NCBI RefSeq assembly: GCF_947494555.1
Contig: NZ_CANLVF010000001.1
Coordinates: forward strand, 1,240,001 to 1,304,000
Length of the DNA stretch: 64,000 nucleotides
From: an uncultured Roseibium sp.
GTDB taxonomy: Bacteria; Pseudomonadota; Alphaproteobacteria; Rhizobiales; Stappiaceae
Direction: 5' to 3'
The translations under genes and the position numbers were made by a program. The notes below the pieces were generated by a model. That model worked only from the letters and a program-made list of their open reading frames with translations. It searched no databases and was not told the origin of the DNA. Shown here piece after piece: positions 18,296 through 26,988 of the stretch (position 1 is its first letter; every line of letters starts with the position of its first letter).

Positions 18296-18847
18296 ATGGC
18301 AACTGCACATTCTCTCAATTCAACCCTGCGTTCGTTTATCGATCGCCAGCACATGTTCTTTGTCGCAACGGCAGACGTGGCCGGACGCGTCAATGTCTCA
18401 CCGAAGGGCATGGACACACTCCAGATTCTTGAAGACACCCGCGTGCGATGGCTGAACCTCAGCGGAAGCGGGAATGAAACCGCCGCGCATGTTCAGGCGA
18501 CAGGCCGCATGACCCTGATGTTCTGCGCGTTCGAAGGGGCGGCGATGATCCTGCGCCTTTATGGCCAGGCAAAGGTTCGGCATCCCCGCGATGAAAGCTG
18601 GCCAGTGTTGCTTGAGGATTTTCCGGAGATTGCCGGAAGCCGCCAGGTGTTTGATCTTTCGATAGATCTCGTCCAGACGTCTTGTGGAACCGGGGTTCCT
18701 TTGATGGACTTCAAGGCCAATCGTGCTGACGCCGAACTTGTTCCATTTTATGAGAACATGGGAGAAGACGGTGTACGCGACTACTGGAGGCGCAAGAACA
18801 TGCTCACAATCGACGGGAAGCCGACTGGTATCTTCGATGAGCTTTGA
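18296..18847 (+). CDS. Pyridoxamine 5'-phosphate oxidase-family (split-barrel flavin) protein
   Basis: 183-aa protein with a PNPOx-like split barrel that binds FMN or F420-like flavins. Features: FIDRQHMFFVATADVAGRVNVSPKG, WLNLSGSGNETAAHVQATGRMTLMFCAFEG and the C-terminal FYENMGEDGVRDYW. Start at ATG 18296 (MATAHSLN) fits family length; the ATG at 18239 lies in the operator. Divergent from, and probably repressed by, the WYL regulator. Overlaps the GNAT gene by 11 bp. Confidence 0.86.
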   Translation: MATAHSLNSTLRSFIDRQHMFFVATADVAGRVNVSPKGMDTLQILEDTRVRWLNLSGSGNETAAHVQATGRMTLMFCAFEGAAMILRLYGQAKVRHPRDESWPVLLEDFPEIAGSRQVFDLSIDLVQTSCGTGVPLMDFKANRADAELVPFYENMGEDGVRDYWRRKNMLTIDGKPTGIFDEL

Positions 18848-19388
18848 CATCCGGCTGGCAACGTGGGCCCACTTTGAGGCCGTGATGGGCGAAAAAGGTG
18901 GCTGCGGCGGCTGTTGGTGCATGTTGTGGCGGCAGACGGCCCAGGAAATGGAGGCAGGGAAGGGCGAGGGCAATCGAGTCGCGATGAAGGCCCTCTTCAC
19001 CAGTGGCGAGGTCCCCGGGTTGGTTGCGATGAGCGGTGAACGAGCCGTCGGCTGGATCCAGATTGACCGGAGATCAGCCTTTCCCCGCCTTGCCGCTTCA
19101 CGAATACTGAAACCGGTCGACGATCAGGATGTCTGGAGCGTTTCCTGCTTCTTTATCGACAAGGGCTTTCGACGCCAGGGGCTGTCTCTAGCCTTGTTGA
19201 ATGCTGCGACAGACTGGGCGCGCGCCCAGGGTGCCTCTGTCGTTGAAGGCTATCCTATCGACACACCTAAAGAGAAGTACCCGCCTGTATACGCTTGGAC
19301 CGGTTTTCTCGAAACGTTCAAACGAGCAGGTTTTTCCGAAGCCGCACGTCGCTCACCAACGCGGCCGATAATGCGAAAACATCTCTGA
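18837..19388 (+). CDS. GNAT-family N-acetyltransferase
   Basis: 183-aa acetyltransferase. N-terminal CGGCWCMLWRQ motif of one GNAT subgroup; acetyl-CoA-binding motif A near VSCFFIDKGFRRQGLSLALL (residues about 101-120), then AQGASVVEGYPID and a YAWTGFLETFKRAGF end. Start ATG 18837 overlaps the PPOX stop by 11 bp; the longer frame to 18723 only reads inside the PPOX gene. Substrate unknown. Co-transcribed with the PPOX gene under the WYL regulator. Confidence 0.88.
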   Translation: MSFDIRLATWAHFEAVMGEKGGCGGCWCMLWRQTAQEMEAGKGEGNRVAMKALFTSGEVPGLVAMSGERAVGWIQIDRRSAFPRLAASRILKPVDDQDVWSVSCFFIDKGFRRQGLSLALLNAATDWARAQGASVVEGYPIDTPKEKYPPVYAWTGFLETFKRAGFSEAARRSPTRPIMRKHL

Positions 19389-19641
19389 GAACTTAAGCAA
19401 AATGCGGTTCCTAAAGCCTGCTAAGGACTGCGTACCGTGCGATCAGCCTTGGCTATCCTGACGGGGTCAGTTCCACACGCAGATCGAAGGGGAGCTACGC
19501 TTACCTGGTACAGCGTTGACGAAGATAAATTTTTTTAAATTTCAGGCTCTAGGCTGGCCGACATAATCGCGTCACATAAGCAAACTTCTATTCAATTTTA
19601 GCGAGCTTCAAGAGCGTGACTCAACCAATGGTGAAGGAATT

Positions 19642-20178
19642 ATGATGGCCATCAAGTCTATTTTTGCGGCAAGCACAGCGCTTTCCTTCTTGTTTGCAGG
19701 TGCAGCCTTTGGTCAGGGCATTTCAACGCAAGCCGTCATCGATGCCCAGAAAGACTGGGGCGAGGGCATCGTTGAGATAGCGAAACTGCATGAAAAAGGA
19801 GCCGACTTCAAAGCGCGAGCAGAAGAACATATCAACACACTTTATGCCTATGGCGACGCAGACGTTATGTTTAAACCAACGTTGGCCGCAGAAGATCAAT
19901 TCCGAGGAACGTTTGACGAAGCGCTGAGCTACTTCATTGGAACTGAAGGGTCGGAAGACAGCGGTTTTGCAACCAAGGGGTGGACTAAGGTTCGCTGGGA
20001 AAACATCGGGATCCACACAGCGGATGATACCGCAATGGCGATGGGCAACTACTTCTTTACCGGGCCTGACGGGAAGGAAGTCAAGGTAGAGTACACTTTT
20101 GGATACGTGCAAGACGAATCAGGTGACCTGAAAATCATCCTTCATCACTCCTCTCTGCCTTACGATCCATCCAACTGA
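19642..20178 (+). CDS. Probable iota-class carbonic anhydrase (periplasmic)
   Basis: 178 aa with a Sec signal peptide (MAIKSIFAASTALSFLFAGAAFG, cleavage near residue 25). The mature part is a SnoaL/CaMKII-association-like fold with WGEGIVEIAKLHEKG, HINTLYAYGDADVMFKPT, FDEALSYFIGTEGSEDSGF and WTKVRWENIGI, ending in VEYTFGY and the HHSS motif (H168-S171) with Pro two residues later. This HHSSxP ending is the hallmark of bacterial iota-carbonic anhydrases, which hydrate CO2. Older databases may label such proteins as SnoaL-like or DUF4440. Ribosome-binding site GAAGGA precedes the tandem ATGATG start. Single gene. Confidence 0.8.
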   Translation: MMAIKSIFAASTALSFLFAGAAFGQGISTQAVIDAQKDWGEGIVEIAKLHEKGADFKARAEEHINTLYAYGDADVMFKPTLAAEDQFRGTFDEALSYFIGTEGSEDSGFATKGWTKVRWENIGIHTADDTAMAMGNYFFTGPDGKEVKVEYTFGYVQDESGDLKIILHHSSLPYDPSN

Positions 20179-20223
20179 GGTGGTCGCGGGAGCCTCGGCG
20201 AGCAATAAGGCCAATACTGACTA

Positions 20224-20255
20224 AAGACCTTTGTGACCCGTGTCGCACAGGTCTT
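20224..20255 (+). terminator. Possible terminator after the carbonic anhydrase gene
   Basis: AAGACC (20224-20229) pairs with GGTCTT (20250-20255), extended by TGTG/CACA with a small bulge, followed by TATTGATGTTG. The stem is reasonable but the T-tract is poor. Confidence 0.4.
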
Positions 20256-20386
20256 ATTGATGTTGTGAGGTTTTGGTTCCCGGTTTTGTAAGGATCGGCG
20301 CTCTTACCGCCGGTTGGCAGATGCGAAACTTGTGAACGCTAAAAGCCGATTCAGTGTCGACACTGAAGCAAAAATCATCAGGCTCG

Positions 20387-21097
20387 TTAACTGCTGATGC
20401 CTGGTTTGAACCGGTACCGCCCGGTAATCTCAAATTCGAAGAGCGTGTCTTCCAGACGCGTGCCGGCGCCAATGTTGTGAATGATCAGCGGCCGCTTGCC
20501 ATCCTGAGACCGGTGCTGCGTGACGATCGCCATGTGCGGCAGATTGCCGGGTAACATCTGTGAGACAACATCACCGGGAAAGTAGTCTCCGGACCGGTCA
20601 CTGACCGGGAGTGATGCGCCTTTGCGCTCGAAGAATGTCCGAAGGTTCGGAACGCGCCGGTGATCAATGTTGCGGTCCGGCCGCTTGAGGCCCCAGATCT
20701 TCGGGTAGGAAGCGAAATGGCGTTTCATGTCCGCATTGACCTCTTTTTGAAGGTCAAATCCGAACGCGTCTCGATAGGCGCGCACGACCACGTCGGTACA
20801 GACACCGCGTTCCCGGGGCAGGTCACCGTTCGGAAAGCTGAGGCCGACATAGGCGGGATCATAGATCAGCGTGACACCAATCTGGTCCTCGGCTGCCGAA
20901 ATCAGTTTTTCAGCCCAGGGCTCCGGTTGGAGAAGGTCCCGCTGAAAATTGATCCGGACCAGCGGATCCTTGCGGGTGTCAATGGCGCTTTGCGCCAGCT
21001 GCAATCCCGCTTCCAGTTGACCGGGTATCATGGCCGCCGTCGTCAGGCCGCCTCCCGCAACAACGCCGGCTCCGATCAGAAAGTCTCTGCGCTTCAT
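20387..21097 (-). CDS. DUF1287 domain protein with twin-arginine-like signal
   Basis: About 236 aa from the start MKRRDFLIGAGVVAGG. The RRDFL plus hydrophobic stretch resembles a Tat signal. The body is a DUF1287 domain: ISAAEDQIGVTLIYDPAYVG, RGVCTDVVVRAYRDAFGFDLQ (with the conserved Cys), DRNIDHRRVPNLRTFFER and a NLPHMAIVTQ histidine motif, resembling NlpC/P60-like cysteine hydrolases. Likely a periplasmic peptidase or amidase-like protein; no activity is established. The longer frame upstream begins with TTG and adds a non-conserved 28 residues. Confidence 0.82.
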   Translation of the reverse strand: MKRRDFLIGAGVVAGGGLTTAAMIPGQLEAGLQLAQSAIDTRKDPLVRINFQRDLLQPEPWAEKLISAAEDQIGVTLIYDPAYVGLSFPNGDLPRERGVCTDVVVRAYRDAFGFDLQKEVNADMKRHFASYPKIWGLKRPDRNIDHRRVPNLRTFFERKGASLPVSDRSGDYFPGDVVSQMLPGNLPHMAIVTQHRSQDGKRPLIIHNIGAGTRLEDTLFEFEITGRYRFKPGISS

Positions 21098-21362
21098 ACA
21101 ACATCCATACGTTCTCGCCCGGAACCCGAAATAAGCGGATTCTGAGTCAGGAATGGGGCGATGCGGCGGATTTTCTTTCAAATTTCAATCAAGATCCTGT
21201 TGCGGGCTTAAAAAAGGCTGCGAATGGACCTGGGATTTGAGACACCGAACGCTTGATGCCGTTTTGGAAGGGTCTGCGGCGAGAGATGTCATTTCGATCA
21301 CGCCGATCAACCGGAACTCGTACGGTCAAGATCGGCAGGGTTATTTCTGGTTGCAAAGGCGT

Positions 21363-21379
21363 GTACAATTCAATTGTAC
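21363..21379. promoter_or_regulatory. Perfect palindrome upstream of the NTF2-like gene
   Basis: GTACAATT (21363-21370), one central C, AATTGTAC (21372-21379): a perfect 8-bp-arm palindrome 26 bp upstream of the ATG at 21406, immediately before the ribosome-binding site. This is the right position for a repressor operator. The binding protein is not identifiable here; the TetR protein downstream has a different motif. Confidence 0.6.
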
Positions 21380-21405
21380 CTAATACACGGTCCGGGGAGG
21401 CAAAA

Positions 21406-21825
21406 ATGACTGCGAGCGAAAATTTGAGCGCTTTGAAGCGCTGCTATGAATTGTGGAACGACACGAAGGGCGGCAGCGTCGATGCCTGGCTGGATCTATT
21501 TGCCGACAACATCGATTTCAAGTCGCTCGCGATGGCGCAGGATCCGGCTATTGATTTCACAAAACCGAGCCAGGGCAAAGCAGAGGTTATCCAGTATCTT
21601 GAAGGTCTGAAATCCGACTGGTCGATGGACCACTACACGATTGCCGATTATGTCGTTGACGGCAATACGATCTGCGCCTTCGGCTCGACGGCCTGGACCA
21701 ACAAGAAGACCGGAAAGTATATGGATACGCCGAAACTCGACTACATTAAGTTCGAGAACGGCAAGATCGTCTTCTTTTTCGAGTTTTACGACACGGCTTC
21801 GCTGATTTCCTGCGCCTGCGACTGA
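21406..21825 (+). CDS. SnoaL/NTF2-like protein
   Basis: 139-aa cone-fold protein (nuclear transport factor 2 superfamily): LKRCYELWNDTKGGSVDAWLDLFADNIDF, GKAEVIQYLEGLKSDWSMDHYTI, and LDYIKFENGKIVFFFEFYDTASL. Start ATG 21406 has a strong GGGGAGG ribosome-binding site; the longer frame runs through the palindrome. Ends with a CAC cysteine pair. Such proteins bind or isomerise small hydrophobic molecules; function unknown. Confidence 0.85.
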   Translation: MTASENLSALKRCYELWNDTKGGSVDAWLDLFADNIDFKSLAMAQDPAIDFTKPSQGKAEVIQYLEGLKSDWSMDHYTIADYVVDGNTICAFGSTAWTNKKTGKYMDTPKLDYIKFENGKIVFFFEFYDTASLISCACD

Positions 21826-21892
21826 CAAAGTCTGCGTACAGGATTTGGGATCGTGGCGGTCTTTTGGACCAACGTGCGAGCCGACTTCGTTC

Positions 21893-22486
21893 CTAGCCTT
21901 TCAGGATCCCTGACAGCAGTGACAATGTTGCGCGTTCGTAGGCTTCCCGATCTTCACCGTTGGCGATGGCCAGTGCTGCGCGGTCGAAGGACGAGGACAG
22001 GAGGTCTGCAAGCGGCTCGAGCGGGATGCCCTCAAGTGCGCCGTGCGCGGCAGCATGTTGAAGACCTTCCAGGAGTGTCGCGCCGCCTGTTTCCCTGTCG
22101 ATAACAGCCATCTCCTCGACACCGAGGACTGCGGGTCCTTCCAGCAACAGGATTCTGGCGCGGCCCGGTGCCGACATGGCCGTGAAGTAGGCACGTGCCC
22201 CCGCCATGAACGCATCGAGAGGTGTCTGATCCGTGCTGGTATCGGCGTTTATCTCGGTCGCGATGGCTGCGGCTTCCTGGCGCACAAGCGCACGCATCAG
22301 GTCCGCCTTGTCGGCAAAGTGATGATAGAGCGCGCCTCTGGTGACTTCGGCCGCCTTCACAATGTCGGGTGTTCCCGTTTCCGCATACCCCTTTTCCACA
22401 ATCAGCTTGCGCGCGGCACGCAGGAGGGCGCGCCGTGTTTCAGCCCGGCGCTCGGCTTGAGATCGGCGAGGTTTTTCAACTTGCAT
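21893..22486 (-). CDS. TetR-family repressor
   Basis: 197 aa. N-terminal TetR helix-turn-helix ([43 protein letters not shown]) and an all-helical ligand domain ([18 protein letters not shown]...). Divergent from a VOC-family gene, with two palindromes in the gap whose first arm starts right at the regulator start, so it is likely autoregulated. Confidence 0.94.
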   Translation of the reverse strand: MQVEKPRRSQAERRAETRRALLRAARKLIVEKGYAETGTPDIVKAAEVTRGALYHHFADKADLMRALVRQEAAAIATEINADTSTDQTPLDAFMAGARAYFTAMSAPGRARILLLEGPAVLGVEEMAVIDRETGGATLLEGLQHAAAHGALEGIPLEPLADLLSSSFDRAALAIANGEDREAYERATLSLLSGILKG

Positions 22487-22503
22487 ACATGCAGCCTGTA
22501 TGT
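22487..22503. promoter_or_regulatory. TetR operator 1 (imperfect palindrome)
   Basis: ACATGCAG-C-CTGTATGT, one mismatch from a perfect palindrome. It touches the start of the TetR gene and shares its half-site with the second palindrome 29 bp away centre to centre. Confidence 0.75.
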
Positions 22504-22515
22504 TAATTTATTTTT

Positions 22516-22532
22516 ACATACAGACTGTATGT
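22516..22532. promoter_or_regulatory. TetR operator 2 (perfect palindrome)
   Basis: ACATACAG-A-CTGTATGT, perfect 8-bp arms. It lies between the TetR gene and the VOC gene, within AT-rich sequence that probably holds both promoters. Confidence 0.8.
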
Positions 22533-22604
22533 CTTTTTATGCCGAAGGAAAAGCCTGAATGTCTCAAGAGCGTGGATAGTTCGGGAAAACGAAGGAGAAA
22601 TGCC

Positions 22605-23033
22605 ATGAAATGCACTCAATACTATCCCGTTCTCATGACGGAAAACGTCGGCGAGACGGCCCGTTTCTACCTAGATAACTTTGGCTTCAGGGCTGCGTTC
22701 GAAGCCGACTGGTATGTCCACCTGCAGTCCGAGGAAGACGAAAAGGTCAACCTTGCCATTCTCGATAAAAACCATGAGACCGTTCCTGAAGAGGGGCGGG
22801 GACGTGAAGCTGCGGGGCTTCTTTTGAATTTCGAAGTGGACAATGTGGACGATCTCTACGAGCAGCTTTCAAAGAAAGGCCTGCCGATCCTGCTGGCTCT
22901 TAAAGATGAGCCCTTCGGTCAGCGTCATTTCATCACGAAAGATCCGAATGGCGTGATGATCGATGTGATCAAGCCGATCCCGCCAAGTGCTGAGTTTCTG
23001 GCCCAATATTCGCCGGACGCAGTGCCCGCCTGA
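22605..23033 (+). CDS. VOC (glyoxalase/dioxygenase) superfamily protein
   Basis: 142 aa. Vicinal-oxygen-chelate fold with paired beta-alpha-beta-beta-beta modules: [23 protein letters not shown] at the N-terminus and [20 protein letters not shown], then [20 protein letters not shown]. Start ATG 22605 has a GAAGGAG ribosome-binding site; the longer frame from 22500 would begin inside the operator region. Probably derepressed by the TetR ligand; could be a detoxification or resistance protein. Substrate unknown. Confidence 0.88.
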   Translation: MKCTQYYPVLMTENVGETARFYLDNFGFRAAFEADWYVHLQSEEDEKVNLAILDKNHETVPEEGRGREAAGLLLNFEVDNVDDLYEQLSKKGLPILLALKDEPFGQRHFITKDPNGVMIDVIKPIPPSAEFLAQYSPDAVPA

Positions 23034-23256
23034 ACAGCGCAAGGTCATGGATTTGGAGCGCGGACAGGACGGCCGCGCTTCAAACCGACTGTGCAGATTG
23101 TGCAAGGAGGGAATGCCTTGGGTTTTTACCAAATGACCGGAAATCGGATGTGTTCACAAAAAGGCATTCCCATTTGTAGTATCCCTTTGAATAGCCATAT
23201 GACGGCTCAAGCCCGTTTTATGAAACGGCTGTCACGCGTTGGATTGAAAGGGCACC

Positions 23257-24921
23257 ATGAAACGCATTGCGTTTGCCGTTCTTCTGCTTCTCTGCGGTAT
23301 TGCGGCGCTACTCCTGGTCGGCAAACCTTTTGACCTTCGGACGTCGTCGACGGCGCTGGCATCACTTGAACCAGCGTTTCAGTCTGAGCGGGATCGCGGC
23401 ATAGCTACCTTCGGTTTCGGCGATTTCGGTGCGCTGAGCACAGACACACTCAAAACCTCGGCGGTTCCTTGGAAACTCGCCGTCTCGGCTTTGGCTCTGC
23501 AACAGACGCATGGGGATTTGAATGCCGTTGGCGAGGTGGATATCAGTGCACTTTTCCGCACTTTCGGGTTTCACAGTCCCGGAAAGATTGCGAACTGGCC
23601 AAGCGGGCTGTCGGAGCCGGATCTGTCCAAGCCGGTAGGCCTCAACACAGGCCTTGCAAGCCACGATTTTCTGCCGACAGCTGTCACCATCGCCAATACC
23701 GGATGTGCCGCCTGCCATGCGAGCGTGACCTACACGGCAGACGGAACGCCGGACACCGAGCGGATCTGGCTTGGCATGCCAAACAGTTCGATCAATCTGG
23801 AAGCTTATGCGTCTGCGCTTTTTTCCGCTTTCAAAACCTATGGTGACGACAGCGGCCTTTTGCTGGAAACCGTTCAGCAGCTTTTTCCCGAGACGACCTG
23901 GCAGGAGCGGCAGACCTTGCGTATTGCGATCCTGCCCCTTCTTCAAAAGGAGATCGTTGAGCGGCAAAAAACCTTTGGCCGGTTGCTGCCATTCTCGGCC
24001 GGGCTGCCCGGAGCGACGAATGGTCTGGATGCCCTTAAAAACCAGTTGGACCTCATTCCGGACGGCGCAACCGTCGAGAAGAGCGCCTTCAACTCCATCC
24101 CGGATCTGGGTGAACGGCACTGGAGGCGAAGCTTCCTGAATTCGGCCGTTTATGCGCCGCCTGGAAGTGATCTCCAATCGGAGACGCGACCGGAGGATCT
24201 CGACAACAAGCATCTCCAGGAAATGGCGTCTGTTATCGCCTATTTCACTGTTCCGAGCATGGGTGTTAGCGGGGAGGTTGCCGAGGCGCATATCGAAGAT
24301 GCGGAAGCCGTCCTCCAATGGCTGACAACTTATCGGCCTCAACCGTTTCCGGGGCAGATAGACAGAACACAGCTGCAACTCGGGCAGTCGGTCTATGCTG
24401 CAAAGTGCAGTCGCTGTCATGGCGTTTACAACAGCAGTCTCGAAACACCTGAACTCATCTCGTTCCCCAATTGGTTAGGCGATGTCGGAACCGACAGACG
24501 GCTTATGGAACTGACAGACGAAAGTGTCGCGGAGGCGGTCAATGCCGGCCTGTTCGGTCGTTACATCAGCGCCAAAAGCACAGGTGCCTATGCTGCCCCG
24601 CCGCTAACCGGCATTTGGGCTAGCGCGCCTTATCTCCACAATGGCAGTGTTCCAACGCTGTGGCACCTGATGCGTCCGGACCAGCGTCCGCACAAATTTG
24701 TTGTCGGTGGGCACTCTCTCGATATGAAAAAGGTCGGCATACGCGGGCAAAAAGATGGAAATGGAGGATGGATGCCAGGCAACGAGCACATCCCCTGGTC
24801 GCTTGCAGCGGAGATCGATGTCAGTACATACGGCCTTGGGGCTCAGGGGCACGAAAGCGAGTTCAAAAACCTTACGGAAGACCAGAAAGACGCGCTTCTG
24901 GAATACCTCAAGCTTCTATGA
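23257..24921 (+). CDS. Periplasmic di-haem c-type cytochrome
   Basis: 554 aa. N-terminal signal/anchor (MKRIAFAVLLLLCGIAALLL). Two CxxCH haem-binding motifs: CAACH (C150-H154) and CSRCH (C384-H388). The C-terminal part with YAAPPLTGIWASAPYLHNGSVPTLWHLM resembles the cytochrome c peroxidase/RoxA-like superfamily, where this region supplies a distal haem contact. The N-terminal half is less familiar. It could be a peroxidase, a RoxA-like dioxygenase or an electron carrier; I cannot decide. Convergent with the nitroreductase-like gene, overlapping its end by 14 bp. Confidence 0.82.
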   Translation: MKRIAFAVLLLLCGIAALLLVGKPFDLRTSSTALASLEPAFQSERDRGIATFGFGDFGALSTDTLKTSAVPWKLAVSALALQQTHGDLNAVGEVDISALFRTFGFHSPGKIANWPSGLSEPDLSKPVGLNTGLASHDFLPTAVTIANTGCAACHASVTYTADGTPDTERIWLGMPNSSINLEAYASALFSAFKTYGDDSGLLLETVQQLFPETTWQERQTLRIAILPLLQKEIVERQKTFGRLLPFSAGLPGATNGLDALKNQLDLIPDGATVEKSAFNSIPDLGERHWRRSFLNSAVYAPPGSDLQSETRPEDLDNKHLQEMASVIAYFTVPSMGVSGEVAEAHIEDAEAVLQWLTTYRPQPFPGQIDRTQLQLGQSVYAAKCSRCHGVYNSSLETPELISFPNWLGDVGTDRRLMELTDESVAEAVNAGLFGRYISAKSTGAYAAPPLTGIWASAPYLHNGSVPTLWHLMRPDQRPHKFVVGGHSLDMKKVGIRGQKDGNGGWMPGNEHIPWSLAAEIDVSTYGLGAQGHESEFKNLTEDQKDALLEYLKLL

Positions 24922-25882
24922 GGAGCTGGCGCGCAGCCAATCGGGCTTTTGGCGGTTGCCTGTTTCCCGGATGTGGTCCAACGCGCAGTACCGTGGTCAG
25001 GTCGCGGTTATCGGGCAAGCGGTAAAGGCGAACAACCTCTTGCCGCGCGGCTGCATTGTCCGCAAGAACGGCCATCGGCCAGGCGGCAAAACCTGCCTGG
25101 GTGAGGGCGATCCAGAAATCATAGAACCTGCCACCGCTCGTCCAGCGGTCTTCCCCCTGTGGCCTGTGAAAGGCGACCAGGCCCGTTGCGGTTACGGTCT
25201 TGCTGTGTTCGGAAACCACGGCCTTGGCAAAACCGATGCGATCGATCAGTTCAAACATGGGGCGGCGCAACACCAGCCCAGCGGCCCGGGCCTCCAGCCC
25301 TGACATTGCAAGCGCGTCTGCAGATAGTCCGTCGGTGTCCCAGTGCGGGTTAGACCGGCTCAACCGCATCCAATCCAAAAGTTCGCGCCGGAAGTCGGGC
25401 GCGCGCATGATTGCCAGACTCGCCTGATCATTCCATTCGGACAGCGCCTCGATCTGGTCCTTCGCCTGGGTCAGGGCCGTATCGTCTCTGGAGGCGCAAA
25501 TCTCCTCAAGCGCTTTGCGGGCGTCGATTGAAGGTGCTTCAAATCCAGCTCTGAAGGTGGTTCTCTTATTGAGCAATTCAGCCGGTAGCACGGGACCCGC
25601 GTCGGAAGATAGCTGAATGCGGGCGCGATCCCCGTCGGCTTCCCATCCTGACGTTCCCATGCCATTGCGGGCCAGAGCCAGGATTGTCCCGTAAAGGGCG
25701 GCGCCCCCACTCAAGCGCGCATCCTTGTTTTCAGGGTCGCCGATCGGGAGCAGCCGAGAAGGCTCCAGACTAAGAAGAATGGCGTTGTCGCCGTCAGCCT
25801 GCCAGCGCGTCGGTTGTGTGTTGTGTGCCGACGGTGCCAGATTGGCTTCTTCGGCGATCCTTTCAAGAAAGTCCGGGGTCAC
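24908..25882 (-). CDS. Acg-type nitroreductase-like flavoprotein
   Basis: 324 aa from GTG 25882, which overlaps the stop of the upstream GNAT-like gene by 4 nt; the longer frame to 26197 is a shadow inside that gene. Nitroreductase-fold features of the Acg-like branch: AEEANLAPSAHNTQPTRWQ at residues about 9-27, DPENKDARLSGGAALYGTIL and a C-terminal ALTQAGFAAWPMAV. FMN-dependent oxidation or reduction of a small molecule is likely. Last gene of the five-gene ThiF/GNAT operon, where a flavin oxidoreductase would act on an adenylated or acylated product. Confidence 0.82.
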   Translation of the reverse strand: MTPDFLERIAEEANLAPSAHNTQPTRWQADGDNAILLSLEPSRLLPIGDPENKDARLSGGAALYGTILALARNGMGTSGWEADGDRARIQLSSDAGPVLPAELLNKRTTFRAGFEAPSIDARKALEEICASRDDTALTQAKDQIEALSEWNDQASLAIMRAPDFRRELLDWMRLSRSNPHWDTDGLSADALAMSGLEARAAGLVLRRPMFELIDRIGFAKAVVSEHSKTVTATGLVAFHRPQGEDRWTSGGRFYDFWIALTQAGFAAWPMAVLADNAAARQEVVRLYRLPDNRDLTTVLRVGPHPGNRQPPKARLAARQLLIEA

Positions 25883-26988
25883 TTGAGCACCTTTCTGAAA
25901 AGGTGCGTGCGGTGAAGCTGATGCCCTCCGGCCTTTTCCGTTTGAGCAAGGCTCGCCGGATTGACGTCGGCGATCCAGGTGTTGCCGAGTGTCTCGTAAC
26001 CGGTTGCCTTCATGGACAGAATGACTTGCCTCAGCACGACCGGATTGATGCCTTTCCCGTGCATGTCGGCGCGCACGGCGGCATAAATCAGAATGGCGCG
26101 GCGGTTGGTGAACCTGTGGCGCAGAAAGTGCCACGGCATCGACAGGCCCGGGCGTGAGCGAATGCGTTGAAGAAACGGGTTCAGATCCGGAACGCAAAGT
26201 ATTGTCGCCACAGGCTCGCCGCGATAGGTCAGCAGGGCAGAGATCCTGGGATCGATGATCCAGACCATGTCTTTGGCCTGGAAATTGTATTCCTCGGCGC
26301 TCACCGGAACGAACATGGGATTTTTGGCAAAAGCGGAATTCAACAGGAAGCGCGCCTGTTCCATTCGCTCCTTGATGTTCCAGCGCGAGATCTTTGCAAA
26401 CTGGAAGTCCGGATCGTCCAGGACTGCCTGCTGCTTCGGCCCGATCGCCGGAGCTTCTTTTTTCTTCAGATCGATCTCGAAAGTTGCCATCGGGAATTCA
26501 GCCGAATAGCCGAACTCCTCCAGAAATTGCGTAATGTGTGGAGGATTCCAGACCTGATCGGTATAGGGCGTGTTCTCAAACCCGTCGGTGACGACACCGA
26601 TCTGCTGCATGGCCGTCAGATTGAAATTTCCGGCGATTTCCTCAAGCTTGCGCTCTCGCGCCCAGTTTTCTGCCGCGTTCAGGAGAGCGCCAGCCGCCTC
26701 CTTGTCTTCCGCGCAGTCAAAGTATCCGAAATAGGCGCGCCGCAATCCGTGCAATTCATTTGAGGCAGTGTGGACATGAGCAGTAATGCGGCCAATAGGG
26801 CGGTCGTCTCTGAGCGCAGTGAATATCGAAATCTCGCCCTGATCTGAAAACAACGGGTTCTTGTCATGCGACACGAACCTCTGCAAATCGGAGCGCAGGG
26901 GCGAGACGAAGGGACTCTGCGAACCGTAAGCATTGAAGGGTGCTTCGAAAAAATCGTCGAAGTTACCAGTCTCAATCCGCAGGTTCAT
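25879..26988 (-). CDS. GNAT-like acyltransferase (YghO-like)
   Basis: 369 aa. Contains an N-terminal segment QSPFVSPLRSDLQRFVSHDKNP, ADELHGL-like acceptor region (ASNELHGLRRAYFGYFD), FNLTAMQQIGVVTDGFENTP and a second GNAT-like half (ILIYAAVRADMHGKGINPVVL), as in the E. coli YghO group of N-acyltransferase-superfamily proteins. Overlaps the membrane-protein gene upstream and the nitroreductase gene downstream by 4 nt each. Function inferred: acyl transfer to an amino compound. Substrate unknown. Confidence 0.78.
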   Translation of the reverse strand: MNLRIETGNFDDFFEAPFNAYGSQSPFVSPLRSDLQRFVSHDKNPLFSDQGEISIFTALRDDRPIGRITAHVHTASNELHGLRRAYFGYFDCAEDKEAAGALLNAAENWARERKLEEIAGNFNLTAMQQIGVVTDGFENTPYTDQVWNPPHITQFLEEFGYSAEFPMATFEIDLKKKEAPAIGPKQQAVLDDPDFQFAKISRWNIKERMEQARFLLNSAFAKNPMFVPVSAEEYNFQAKDMVWIIDPRISALLTYRGEPVATILCVPDLNPFLQRIRSRPGLSMPWHFLRHRFTNRRAILIYAAVRADMHGKGINPVVLRQVILSMKATGYETLGNTWIADVNPASLAQTEKAGGHQLHRTHLFRKVLK

